Source: CAMQRS01 sp964370645
GTDB lineage: Bacteria; Bacillota_I; Bacilli_A; Erysipelotrichales; Erysipelotrichaceae
NCBI GenBank assembly: GCA_964370645.1
Contig: CAYJJS010000003.1
Location: 27,187 to 91,186 of the forward strand
Direction: 5' to 3'
Length of the DNA: 64,000 bases
Shown: piece after piece, positions 7,566 through 15,970 of the stretch
How positions within the stretch are numbered: the first letter of the stretch is position 1
Layout: the number at the start of each line of letters is the position of its first letter
Program-made: the position numbers and the translations under genes
Notes under the pieces: generated by a model
What the model saw: the letters and a program-made list of their open reading frames with translations, nothing else
What the model was told of the DNA's origin: nothing
The model's database searches: none

Positions 7566-8382
7566 TGTTTATTCTTCCACTCGTAGTAAACACATACCTC
7601 TTACCAACCTTTAGCTTCGTATAAAAGCCTAAAAGCAGAAGGTCATCCATCTGCTTTCTTGCACTCTCATACGAAACTTGGCAATATTGTTGATAATGTT
7701 TAATCGTTACATACGATTGTTTATCACAATATTTTAAATAATACTCTACCTGCTTCTTACGTAATTGAGGATACCTTAATAATAAGGTCTCTACATCATA
7801 CCTATAATCATCACGATACGATGATACCACTTTTTTCGACAATTTGAAATATAAATATTCAAAAAATGTCAGAAATAGTGTTGTCATATCCAATGTATCA
7901 CAATCATCTATGTATGGATACTCTTTCAACAAAGTGTATAACCACAACTCATTTTCCCCTTTGCAGTACACATACAATACATCCTCATCTCTACATTTCA
8001 CATATAACATAATCGCTTTCAAAACAAACAACTCATCACTACATAAATACAATAATAATTGTGACTCTATTTGTATCCCTCTCATTTGTGCAATGCGTTG
8101 TATTCGCTGTGAAGTATGTAAATGTTCAATTTGTGTATACGTACATTCCAACACTGGATCATAATCTGTTTCACACTTTACACACTGCATAAGTTTCAAA
8201 ATGGATAGATACATTATTTTATTCATTGTAATGTAATATTTTCCAAATAATTTATGTTCAAACAACTTACGATATTGTTTCACTTCTTCCCATACGCATT
8301 GAAAAGCTACCCCTTCATAAATGCGCTGTATATCACTCTTATTTAAGTATTGTTCCTCACTGTATTTTATATATTCTTTCAT
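7558..8382 (-). CDS. Uncharacterised protein with C-terminal winged-helix domain
   Basis: A 274-residue cytoplasmic protein, rich in Tyr, Leu and Cys. The last 45 residues form a winged helix (YVTIKHYQQYCQVSYESARK, then DLLLLGFYTKLKVGKRYVFT) like those at the C-terminus of Fic proteins. No Fic motif HxFxxGNGR is present. The N-terminal 200 residues look all-helical and I cannot assign them. It overlaps the Spo0A-like gene by 8 bases and is first in that operon, so a regulatory role in sporulation is possible but is inference. Terminators fence it from lepA. Confidence 0.6.
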   Translation of the reverse strand: MKEYIKYSEEQYLNKSDIQRIYEGVAFQCVWEEVKQYRKLFEHKLFGKYYITMNKIMYLSILKLMQCVKCETDYDPVLECTYTQIEHLHTSQRIQRIAQMRGIQIESQLLLYLCSDELFVLKAIMLYVKCRDEDVLYVYCKGENELWLYTLLKEYPYIDDCDTLDMTTLFLTFFEYLYFKLSKKVVSSYRDDYRYDVETLLLRYPQLRKKQVEYYLKYCDKQSYVTIKHYQQYCQVSYESARKQMDDLLLLGFYTKLKVGKRYVFTTSGRINSV

Positions 8383-8444
8383 TTATTTCACCATTCATAG
8401 TATACCAATAATATAAATAATTTTGATATTTCAGACAAAACAAG

Positions 8445-8480
8445 ACAAAAAAACATCTACACATAACAAGTAGATGTTTA
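8445..8480 (-). terminator. Terminator of the fmt-lepA operon
   Basis: AACATCTAC / GTAGATGTT perfect hairpin followed on the minus strand by TTTTTTTG. It lies about 60 bases past the lepA stop. Confidence 0.9.
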
Positions 8481-8536
8481 TTTATACTATAAAACAATTG
8501 TAAACAAGCCTGCTTATGGCTATTTTATGAATGCTT

Positions 8537-10339
8537 TTATTCTTCATCCATAGAAAGAACAGCCATAAACGCTTCTTGAGGAACTTCAACACTTCCCACT
8601 GACTTCATACGTTTTTTTCCTTCTTTTTGTTTTTCTAATAATTTTTTCTTACGAGAAATATCTCCACCATAACACTTCGCCAATACATTTTTACGCAATG
8701 CTTTAATATTTGTACGTGCAATAATCTTTCCACCAATCGCAGCCTGTACAGGAATTTCAAATTGATGTCTTGGAATTAAATCCTTTAGTTTTGCAGTCAT
8801 TGCATTTCCACGATGATATGCAAAATCACGATGTACAATGATACTCAATGCATCCACAATTTCTCCATTTAATAAGATATCCATTTTCACAAGTTTACTT
8901 GGTTGATATCCAATTAATTCATAATCAAAAGAAGCATACCCTTTTGAACAAGACTTTAATCGATCAAAGAAATCAAATACGATTTCTGCAAGTGGTAATT
9001 CATACACAATATTCATTCTTGTTGCATCGATATAAATCATATCCTTATAAATTCCACGTTTCTTTTGACACAATTCCATAATCGGACCCACATATTCATT
9101 AGGAACCATAATACTCGCTTTTACATAAGGCTCTTCAATACGCTCTATTTTTTGAGCATCTGGTAACATACATGGATTATCTACATGAATCATATTCCCA
9201 TCATTTAAATACACATCATAAATTACCGAAGGTGAAGTGGCAATCATATCAATATTGTATTCTCGTTCAATACGCTCTTGAATGACATCCATATGTAATA
9301 AACCTAAAAATCCACAACGAAACCCAAACCCTAACGCTTGTGAAGTTTCAGGTTCAAATTTCAAACTCGCATCATTCAATTGCAACTTCTCTAACGCTTC
9401 ACGTAAATCGTTGTATTTCGCATTATCAATAGGATACAACCCACAATATACCATAGAGTTCATTTCACGATAACCTTTTAAAGATTGCTTTGCAGGACTC
9501 TCTTTACTCGTAATCGTATCCCCTACACGCACATCTTGAATCGATTTAATAGCAGCACTAATCCAACCAACTTCCCCACAAACTAGTTTGTCTTTTTTGA
9601 CTTCTTTCGGATTACGAATCCCAAGTTCTAATACCTCATACTCAGCACCAGTAGCCATAAATCGAATGGTATCTCCAACCTTTACACTTCCCTCTTTTAT
9701 ACTTACAAAGGCAATAATTCCTCTATAAGAGTCATAAAGAGAGTCAAAAACCAAAGCTTGCAAAGGTGCATTCACATCTCCCTGTGGAGCTGGAATATAC
9801 TTCACAATCGCTTCTAATACGTCTTCTACATTCAATCCACTCTTCGCACTAATTAAAGGTGCATACGATGCATCTAAACCAATCACTTCTTCCACTTCTC
9901 TTTGCACAACTTCTGGTTGTGCAGAAGGTAAATCTATTTTATTAATTACTGGTAATATCTCTAAATCATTATCTAATGCTAAATAAACATTAGCCAATGT
10001 TTGTGCTTCAATCCCTTGCGCTGCATCGACAACTAAAATCGCACCTTCACATGCTGCTAATGAACGTGAAACTTCATAAGTAAAGTCAACATGACCGGGT
10101 GTATCTATCAAGTGAAAAGTGTATTCTTCTCCATCTTGACTAAGATATTTCAATTGTACTGCATTTAATTTAATGGTAATTCCACGCTCTCTTTCCAAAT
10201 CCATAGAATCCAATAATTGCGACTTCATTTCTCTACTTTGTACCGTCTTAGTAAGTTCTAAAATTCGATCTGCCAAGGTTGACTTCCCATGATCGATATG
10301 TGCAATAATAGAAAAGTTTCTAATATTTTTTTGATTCAT
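8537..10339 (-). CDS. lepA: Elongation factor 4 (back-translocating GTPase LepA)
   Basis: A 600-residue translational GTPase of normal length. G1 is AHIDHGKST, G3 is DTPGH, and G4 is NKIDLPSAQ. The LepA-specific C-terminal domain is present (YGGDISRKKKLLEKQKEGKKRM). It binds stalled ribosomes and remobilises them. It follows fmt after 12 bases, with an AGGAG site in the gap, so the two form an operon ending at the hairpin near 8460. Confidence 0.98.
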   Translation of the reverse strand: MNQKNIRNFSIIAHIDHGKSTLADRILELTKTVQSREMKSQLLDSMDLERERGITIKLNAVQLKYLSQDGEEYTFHLIDTPGHVDFTYEVSRSLAACEGAILVVDAAQGIEAQTLANVYLALDNDLEILPVINKIDLPSAQPEVVQREVEEVIGLDASYAPLISAKSGLNVEDVLEAIVKYIPAPQGDVNAPLQALVFDSLYDSYRGIIAFVSIKEGSVKVGDTIRFMATGAEYEVLELGIRNPKEVKKDKLVCGEVGWISAAIKSIQDVRVGDTITSKESPAKQSLKGYREMNSMVYCGLYPIDNAKYNDLREALEKLQLNDASLKFEPETSQALGFGFRCGFLGLLHMDVIQERIEREYNIDMIATSPSVIYDVYLNDGNMIHVDNPCMLPDAQKIERIEEPYVKASIMVPNEYVGPIMELCQKKRGIYKDMIYIDATRMNIVYELPLAEIVFDFFDRLKSCSKGYASFDYELIGYQPSKLVKMDILLNGEIVDALSIIVHRDFAYHRGNAMTAKLKDLIPRHQFEIPVQAAIGGKIIARTNIKALRKNVLAKCYGGDISRKKKLLEKQKEGKKRMKSVGSVEVPQEAFMAVLSMDEE

Positions 10340-10351
10340 TTATAACTCCTC

Positions 10352-11269
10352 TCAAAGTGAAATATGATACTTTTTACCAGCTCCATGAATAAACTGAACT
10401 GCATCACAAACACTTTTCCCTTCTAATTGTAAGCGTACAATTTGTACACTTCCTTTTTGACACTTCAAAAACAATTGCTTTTGATATGCATATAAACAAC
10501 CGACCATAACATCTTCATCTATATTTGTCATCTTTACTTCGTGCAATTTCACTTTTTTATCCTGCACAATAATATATCCAACTGGCCAACTAATCAAACC
10601 ACGAATATAATTATAAACTTCTTTACATGGTTTATTAGCATCCACCAATTCTTCCTCTTTTGTGATTGCATAAGCGTATGTCACTTTATCTTCATCCTGT
10701 TTTGTAAATATAGCTTGCTTTGATTGCAACAATGGAATCGCTTTTGAAATTGCTTTCGCTCCACACTCTTGTAATTTATCATGTAAACTACTTGTTGTAT
10801 CCGTATCTAGTATATCCACTTCTTCTTGTAACATATAATCACCTGCATCCATTTTTTGCACCATACGCATAATAGATACACCTGTTTTTTCATATCCATA
10901 CATAATTGCTTTATGTATTGGTGCTCCACCTCGTAATGCAGGTAGTAAAGAAGCATGTACATTTAAACTACCATAGGTAGGATATTGTAAGATATGTGAA
11001 GGTATCATTTGACCATATGCACAAGTCACTATCAAATCTGCTTTAAAATCATAAATCGTTTCATAATCTTCTTTAATAGAAGTCGGCTGAAACACATCTA
11101 TCCCATGTTGTTTTGCTAGTGTTTTTACTGGCGTTTCCTGTAAGATTTGTTTACGCCCTACTTTTTTATCTGGTTGAGAAACAACACCAACCACATCGTA
11201 CCCATCTTCTAACAATTGTGACAAAATAGCACAAGCAAAAATAGGTGTTCCCATAAATACAATTCGCAT
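10352..11269 (-). CDS. fmt: Methionyl-tRNA formyltransferase
   Basis: A 305-residue enzyme that formylates initiator Met-tRNA with 10-formyl-THF. The N-terminal MRIVFMGTPIFA nucleotide-type fold start, the catalytic loop NVHASLLPALRGGAPI (Asn, His, and the later Asp in MDAGD) and the C-terminal OB-like domain are all visible. The length is normal. Usually fmt pairs with def; here it leads lepA instead. An AGGAGG-type site precedes the ATG. A terminator separates it from the sporulation genes upstream. Confidence 0.97.
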   Translation of the reverse strand: MRIVFMGTPIFACAILSQLLEDGYDVVGVVSQPDKKVGRKQILQETPVKTLAKQHGIDVFQPTSIKEDYETIYDFKADLIVTCAYGQMIPSHILQYPTYGSLNVHASLLPALRGGAPIHKAIMYGYEKTGVSIMRMVQKMDAGDYMLQEEVDILDTDTTSSLHDKLQECGAKAISKAIPLLQSKQAIFTKQDEDKVTYAYAITKEEELVDANKPCKEVYNYIRGLISWPVGYIIVQDKKVKLHEVKMTNIDEDVMVGCLYAYQKQLFLKCQKGSVQIVRLQLEGKSVCDAVQFIHGAGKKYHISL

Positions 11270-11310
11270 ACTACGCCTCCTTCAAACTATACTAATTATA
11301 GCGAATAATA

Positions 11311-11341
11311 CAAAAAAAGCAAAAGTTATTTGCTTTTTGTA
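11311..11341 (-). terminator. Terminator of the spoIIP operon
   Basis: AAAAGCAAA / TTTGCTTTT type hairpin with a minus-strand run of 7 T, directly after the stop of the small membrane protein gene at 11344. Confidence 0.85.
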
Positions 11342-11343
11342 AA

Positions 11344-11595
11344 CTACTCAATGAAATTGTCAAAAGCGAATGAAAAGATTGTAATCGCACCTTCTACACA
11401 TGTTTCAATAAACATAGATGTTTGTTTTGCAACACTTGCCGCATTATTCTCTTCTATTTGATGAAAAGAAGAAGTATATTGTACCTCTTGTTCTTGATGT
11501 AAAGGTGTCGTTTGTTGAGATTGTCCATTTTGTAATTGCATACCAATAATCAACAATAACGCAACAAGCAATGCATCATAAAAAAATCGTCTCAT
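11344..11595 (-). CDS. Small membrane-anchored protein after spoIIP
   Basis: An 83-residue protein. Residues 5-20 form a signal anchor (FFYDALLVALLLIIGM). A Gln-rich extracellular linker follows, and a weakly hydrophobic end (GAITIFSFAFDNFIE). No family recognised. It begins 4 bases after the spoIIP stop and ends at a terminator, so it is co-expressed with spoIIP, presumably in sporulating cells. In position it recalls the small membrane gene found beside gpr and spoIIP in Bacillus, but there is no sequence evidence of homology. Confidence 0.65.
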   Translation of the reverse strand: MRRFFYDALLVALLLIIGMQLQNGQSQQTTPLHQEQEVQYTSSFHQIEENNAASVAKQTSMFIETCVEGAITIFSFAFDNFIE

Positions 11596-11599
11596 AGTA

Positions 11600-12463
11600 T
11601 CACCCTAAATATTGTATAATACTTTGTGCAAATAAATTTGTCGAATGAATCACTTCTTCATACGTATTATTTTCACTACCCATTTCTACCAATATCATAT
11701 TTTGATAAACTTCTTGATTGTAATACATCCCTTGTACGCGTGTATCTTTACAAACACCATCTACTTGCGCATTCAGCGAATCTTTAAATGTATTTGATAC
11801 CCCCTCTATATGTGCGGCATTGGGTGAACTTGCACCAACCACAAACATGATTTTTGCATAACTTACACCATTTACTTCTAAAAAGGTATTTTCTCTAGGG
11901 ACACTATCTCTATGAAAATCTATGACTAAATCAAACCCACTATAATTTACAAGTGCCTCATTTAAATAAAAGTTACTTGCCACATAACTAGAGTTATAAT
12001 CTAAGCCATGTGCTTTTAAGTATTGTGTGAAATCATTACTTTCATAAACTACCTGAATTCCATGTTCTTGTAAGACATTCGCGAGATGAATGGAAGCCTC
12101 AACAACCCCTTTGTCATCAAGATATTTTTCTTGTTGATGCGTATTATAAATGTACACACGTTTCACTTCATCAAGTGCTTCTTGTGGCACTTGTTCAGGT
12201 TGTTTATTTGCTTCCACATAATTCGCTTGTGTCATATACACATTACCCGCATCACTTAAAATTACATTTTCATTCACACTTAAAAGTTGTAATTGCTCTT
12301 TTAAAGAGAAATCTTCATCAAACAAACGATCTTCAAAACTAGAAGTCGTCAAATATGTAGTAGCATGATATAACATTGTATTTACACTATTGAAAAACGG
12401 AGAAATCAGTAATAAGTAGAAAATAAAACAACACTTCATAAATAAAACCCATACTTTTCGCAT
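11600..12463 (-). CDS. spoIIP: Stage II sporulation protein P (peptidoglycan amidase)
   Basis: A 287-residue amidase of the SpoIID-SpoIIM-SpoIIP complex, which thins septal peptidoglycan to drive engulfment. Features: N-terminal membrane anchor (residues 6-25), then the SpoIIP amidase domain with the metal-site motifs YIYNTHQQEKY, VIDFHRDSV and VEMGSENNTYEE. The ATG at 12463 is preferred over a TTG four codons earlier; GGGGTG stands just before it. The start region lies in a perfect 11-bp inverted repeat, and a sigma-E-like promoter overlaps that. It sits directly downstream of gpr, the classical order. Confidence 0.93.
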   Translation of the reverse strand: MRKVWVLFMKCCFIFYLLLISPFFNSVNTMLYHATTYLTTSSFEDRLFDEDFSLKEQLQLLSVNENVILSDAGNVYMTQANYVEANKQPEQVPQEALDEVKRVYIYNTHQQEKYLDDKGVVEASIHLANVLQEHGIQVVYESNDFTQYLKAHGLDYNSSYVASNFYLNEALVNYSGFDLVIDFHRDSVPRENTFLEVNGVSYAKIMFVVGASSPNAAHIEGVSNTFKDSLNAQVDGVCKDTRVQGMYYNQEVYQNMILVEMGSENNTYEEVIHSTNLFAQSIIQYLG

Positions 12464-12491
12464 ATAACACCCCAATTCACTATATGCGAAA
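12456..12491 (-). promoter_or_regulatory. Perfect 11-bp inverted repeat around the spoIIP start
   Basis: Arms TTTCGCATATA and TATATGCGAAA (12456-12466 and 12481-12491) enclose 14 bases. In RNA the start codon would fall in the 3' arm and the GGGGTG site in the loop. If transcription starts at the -10 box inside the 5' arm, the structure exists only as a DNA dyad. Confidence 0.6.
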
Positions 12492-12506
12492 TTTTAAGTG
12501 TTATAC
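12479..12506 (-). promoter_or_regulatory. Sigma-E-like promoter for spoIIP
   Basis: Minus strand GTATAAC, 13 bases, CATATAGT, in the 47-base gap between gpr and spoIIP. It fits the mother-cell sigma-E pattern (ATA core at -35, CATA-type -10). The same CGCATATA core and the same 13-base spacing occur before yqfC. Confidence 0.5.
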
Positions 12507-12510
12507 CAAT

Positions 12511-13317
12511 TTAATCATGAATAGCATCATTAATTGCATGTGCAATAAGTTGTGATAAACACACTAATGCAACATCCATATCCTTTGGTGTAACAATTAG
12601 ATTTTCATCTTCTTCTACTTGTACATTAACCTCTTTAGCATGTAATATCGCATTTACACTTGTAACTGTGGCAACCCCAATAGCGATAATTGGGCACTCT
12701 AAACTTTGCTCATCTAATGCTAAGCGATGATTCGCAACCCCACTTCCTGGTTTAATCCCTACTGTATTCATTTGGATTACTTTATTTAAACGCGATAGTG
12801 CACTTGTCATTAATGCATCAATGACAATGACAACATCCGGTTTTATAAAGTCAACCGTATTTTTCACGAAAGAAAAACTTTCAATTCCTGTTTGTCCCAT
12901 TACACCAAAAGCAACTGCACTCACATCCACAACTCCTTCAATCAGTAATTGTTCACGAATTAGGTGTGAGGTCACAAAGATTTGATCTACTACATTAGCA
13001 CCCAAAGCATCACATACAATATCTCGATTTCCCAACCCTACTACCAACACTTTTTGCAGTGAATCGATTGCAGGCAACAGTTGCTTCAATTCCTCTTTCA
13101 GCATATATTGTACACGTGATTGTTGTTCTTCTTCATCTAAATCTTCAAAACTGATTGTAATATACTTTCCAACTTCTTTCTCTAGTGTATTTCCTTCTTC
13201 CTTTACATCGATATGTACAATCTCTCCATATTCATAGATTCCCTTCTTATAAACGACTTTTTCATCTTCAAAATGCTCACAAATTAACTCATCACAAAAA
13301 TCAGTTCTTACACTCAT
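12511..13317 (-). CDS. gpr: Germination protease GPR
   Basis: A 268-residue protease that degrades small acid-soluble spore proteins at germination. The start at 13317 (MSVRTDFCDE) follows GGAGGG; the short propeptide and RTD match the GPR N-terminus. Conserved blocks are all present: VVGLGNRDIVCDALG, THLIREQ-like SHLIREQ, VMGQTGIESF, VIDALMTSALSRLN and GIKPGSGVANHR. Forespore product, stored as a zymogen. A sigma-G-type promoter lies directly upstream. It is divergent from rpsT, and spoIIP follows on the same strand. Confidence 0.97.
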   Translation of the reverse strand: MSVRTDFCDELICEHFEDEKVVYKKGIYEYGEIVHIDVKEEGNTLEKEVGKYITISFEDLDEEEQQSRVQYMLKEELKQLLPAIDSLQKVLVVGLGNRDIVCDALGANVVDQIFVTSHLIREQLLIEGVVDVSAVAFGVMGQTGIESFSFVKNTVDFIKPDVVIVIDALMTSALSRLNKVIQMNTVGIKPGSGVANHRLALDEQSLECPIIAIGVATVTSVNAILHAKEVNVQVEEDENLIVTPKDMDVALVCLSQLIAHAINDAIHD

Positions 13318-13334
13318 AACAACCCTCCTATACC

Positions 13335-13364
13335 TAGTATGATTCATTATGTAACATAAATGCA
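13335..13364 (-). promoter_or_regulatory. Sigma-G/F-like promoter for gpr
   Basis: Minus strand TGCATT, 17 bases, CATACTA. The -10 equals the sigma-G consensus as I know it, and the -35 differs by about one or two bases. The predicted start site abuts the ribosome binding site, giving a very short leader. Confidence 0.6.
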
Positions 13365-13371
13365 TTTAATA

Positions 13372-13400
13372 TTGCTTTTTGTGTAAAGGTTTGCTATAAT
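13372..13400 (+). promoter_or_regulatory. Housekeeping promoter for rpsT
   Basis: TTGCTT, exactly 17 bases, TATAAT. It lies 30 bases before the rpsT start and back to back with the gpr promoter. Confidence 0.8.
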
Positions 13401-13430
13401 TTTAAGGCACATGAATTAGGAGGTGTAGAA

Positions 13431-13694
13431 ATGCCTAACATTAAATCACAAAAGAAACGTGTTAAAACAAACAACAAAAGAAATTTAGTTGTTGCTTCAC
13501 AAAAATCAACTGTTAAAACAGCGATTAAAGCAGTTAAAACTGCTGTAGAAGCAAACGATAAAGCAGCTGCTGTAGCGGCTTTAAACGTTGCAAACTCTAA
13601 ATTAGATAAAGCTGTTTCAGACAAAATCTACCACGCAAACTATGCTAGTAGACAAAAAGCACGTTTGGCTAAAACTGTAAACGCAGTCGCATAA
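13431..13694 (+). CDS. rpsT: 30S ribosomal protein S20
   Basis: An 87-residue, very basic, helical ribosomal protein of normal S20 length. It begins MPNIKSQKKRVKTNNKR and has the usual Ala/Lys-rich helices (VKTAIKAVKTAVEAN) and the end NYASRQKARLAKTVNAVA. It binds 16S rRNA. TAGGAGGTG precedes the ATG. The codon use is more regular and less AT-extreme than neighbours, as expected for a highly expressed gene. Own promoter and terminator. Confidence 0.98.
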   Translation: MPNIKSQKKRVKTNNKRNLVVASQKSTVKTAIKAVKTAVEANDKAAAVAALNVANSKLDKAVSDKIYHANYASRQKARLAKTVNAVA

Positions 13695-13702
13695 CAATAA
13701 TA

Positions 13703-13730
13703 AAAGTAGCAATTCTGCTACTTTTTTTAT
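13703..13730. terminator. Terminator of rpsT, shared with sdaA
   Basis: AAAGTAGCA / TGCTACTTT hairpin with 7 T on the plus strand. The sdaA stop codon (13727-13729) lies in that T run, so the hairpin probably serves both genes. Confidence 0.85.
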
Positions 13731-14932
13731 TGTTGTTTTAATGGTACGACACTTGCCAACCCACCTAATGAAGTTTCTTTTAATTCTACTGCAATCTTTT
13801 TACCAGTATAATTCATTGTATTAACAACCATATCAAAACTCACACGATTTTTACGGATTGTTGTTAAATGCTTGGCTAGAAAGGCACTATCCATAGCACG
13901 CAAAGCAGCAACTGCATTACGTTCAATACAAGGTATCATGACATATCCACCAACTGGATCACAAGTCAACCCTAAATGATGTTCCATTCCCATCTCTGCA
14001 CTATACTCAATGGCATCATCTTGCATTTGATTAATATAAGCAACAGCAGCACTCGCCATACTACAAGCCGCTCCAATCTCAGCTTGACAGCCACCTTTTG
14101 CACCTGAAATAGTCGCATTGTGTTTGATTAGATTTCCAAACAACCCTCCTACCTTAAGCGCATCAACTAGAACCGACTTATCGACACCTTTATTATGATA
14201 ATAATAATACATAATAGCAGGCAATACCCCACTCGCACCCAATGTGGGTGCAGTAACCGTAAATCCTCCAGCTGCATTTTGTTCACTCGCTGCATAGGCA
14301 TAAGAAGAAATCAACATCTTACTACGTTCCTCATGATCCATTTTGTTCGCAATTTCAAATAATTTTTTTGCACTTCTTTCAAGTTGTAGTCGTCCAGGCA
14401 GAATCCCTTCTGCTTGTAAACCATCTTCTACTGTTTGTAACATTTGATGTAATACATCTTGCATATACAGGTCAATGTCTTCACATGCATTAATATACTC
14501 GATAAAAGTAATGTTTTGTGCACTGCAATATTCTTTTATTTGTTCTAAGTAGGTATGCGTATACACATCTTTATCACAACTACTATTGTCTTCTAATTCT
14601 GCAATTTCTATAGCTCCTCCACCAACACTATATATTGTCCATTCTTTGATGCAATGTTCTTCTTTAAATGCTCGTAATATCATCGTATTTGGATGTTCAC
14701 GACTCTCCTTTTGAAAAATCACTCGACATTGTATAGGGAATAATGTTTTTTCTATAATATAGTCAGTCAAGTGACCTTTTCCTGTTAGAGATAGTGAACC
14801 ATATAAATGTGCTTCATAATAATCCACATCCTTTAATCCCTCTTTAAACAAACTGCAAGCACGCTGTGGACCCAGTGTGTGTGAAGAAGAAGGGCCAGGC
14901 CCAACTCGATATAATTCTTTTAAAGACTTCAT
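13727..14932 (-). CDS. sdaA: L-serine ammonia-lyase, iron-sulfur dependent, single chain
   Basis: A 401-residue enzyme converting L-serine to pyruvate and ammonia. The N-terminal domain starts MKSLKELYRVGPGPSSSHT, the beta-type region. The catalytic domain holds cluster cysteines C282 (GAKGGCQAEIG), C324 and C335 (TCDPVGGYVMIPC). Both regions are on one chain, whereas many clostridia use two subunits. It is about 50 residues shorter than the E. coli single-chain enzyme, mostly in the middle. It overlaps holA by 4 bases (ATGA), so the two are coupled. Confidence 0.93.
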   Translation of the reverse strand: MKSLKELYRVGPGPSSSHTLGPQRACSLFKEGLKDVDYYEAHLYGSLSLTGKGHLTDYIIEKTLFPIQCRVIFQKESREHPNTMILRAFKEEHCIKEWTIYSVGGGAIEIAELEDNSSCDKDVYTHTYLEQIKEYCSAQNITFIEYINACEDIDLYMQDVLHQMLQTVEDGLQAEGILPGRLQLERSAKKLFEIANKMDHEERSKMLISSYAYAASEQNAAGGFTVTAPTLGASGVLPAIMYYYYHNKGVDKSVLVDALKVGGLFGNLIKHNATISGAKGGCQAEIGAACSMASAAVAYINQMQDDAIEYSAEMGMEHHLGLTCDPVGGYVMIPCIERNAVAALRAMDSAFLAKHLTTIRKNRVSFDMVVNTMNYTGKKIAVELKETSLGGLASVVPLKQQ

Positions 14933-15882
14933 AGATTACCTCTTTTCAATATAAACAATTCAAAACCTAACTTTTTATCTATTTCACCCTTTTTAATAGA
15001 TTGATCTAAAACAGATAATTCATACAATATTTGTTGCACATCATCCATTCTTATGGACTTAGCAAGACTCATTGTCTTTTCAACACGATATGGATGTGCA
15101 TTCAATTCACTCGCAATACTTTGTTTTGTATAAGAAGCCTCATACAATGTTTTTACTTGTGATAAAAAACGAAATTGACTAGCCAGTAAACTCAACAATG
15201 CAATTACCTCAATATTTTGTGAATCAAAATCCTTCCACAACGAAAAACTTCTGTTCATATCCTTTTTCATAATCGCATCAAACAAATCAAATACATTGTC
15301 TTCTACATTTCGTTTTATTAACACTTGTACATCCCCGACTTCAATAGAAGAGCTATACGTCTGTAACTTCTCCAATTCATTTATAATATCACCAACAGAT
15401 TTTTTTACACGCAAACTAAATAAACGTAATGCTTCCTTACTGAAAACAAGATTACGCTTAGCAATCTCTTGAGCAATAAAACGTTCAACATCTTTTTCTT
15501 CCAAAGCATTACAAGCAATCATCTTAGAACATTTTTTCAGCTTTTTCACAATCGTTTTTCTTTGATCTAACTTTTCTTGATTACACTCCAAAATAAGAAT
15601 TGTGGAAGTATTTTCTTGTTCTATATATTGTTCCAACACACTCAAGGATTTTGCATCTACACTAGCAGACCCACTTAAAAAGTTCGCATTTTGTAATACG
15701 ACACTCTTCTTATCACTAAAAAAAGGAATCGTCTGTGCATCCGCAATCATCACTTCAAAAGGAGTTTTCAACACATCAAAATACGATACATTCATATCCT
15801 TTTCTTGAATACTCTCATCGATTATTTGATCTCTCTCTTTTTTTATTAAATAGGAATCACTTCCAAAAATTACATATATCAT
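14929..15882 (-). CDS. holA: DNA polymerase III subunit delta
   Basis: A 317-residue clamp-loader delta subunit. The fold is recognised from the MIYVIFGSDSYLIKKE start, the acidic FDVLKTPFEVMIADAQTIPFFSDKKSVVL block and the helical C-terminal collar domain ending KLGFELFILK. It opens the beta clamp during loading. holA commonly stands beside rpsT; here only sdaA is between them. First gene of the holA-sdaA operon. Confidence 0.92.
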   Translation of the reverse strand: MIYVIFGSDSYLIKKERDQIIDESIQEKDMNVSYFDVLKTPFEVMIADAQTIPFFSDKKSVVLQNANFLSGSASVDAKSLSVLEQYIEQENTSTILILECNQEKLDQRKTIVKKLKKCSKMIACNALEEKDVERFIAQEIAKRNLVFSKEALRLFSLRVKKSVGDIINELEKLQTYSSSIEVGDVQVLIKRNVEDNVFDLFDAIMKKDMNRSFSLWKDFDSQNIEVIALLSLLASQFRFLSQVKTLYEASYTKQSIASELNAHPYRVEKTMSLAKSIRMDDVQQILYELSVLDQSIKKGEIDKKLGFELFILKRGNL

Positions 15883-15933
15883 TATATCACCGCAATCATT
15901 ATAACAAATTTCAACACTAGCATATATAGTAAA

Positions 15934-15970
15934 TACAAAAAAACATCACAGTATCTTACACTATGATGTC
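15934..15970 (-). terminator. Terminator of the BspA-like surface protein gene
   Basis: CATCAcAGT / ACTaTGATG hairpin followed by 7 T on the minus strand. The stop codon of the surface gene is inside the hairpin. Confidence 0.8.

Noticed and set aside
13394..13624. 76-codon frame on the minus strand
   Set aside because: Antisense to rpsT; its Ala-rich look is the mirror of the rpsT codons.
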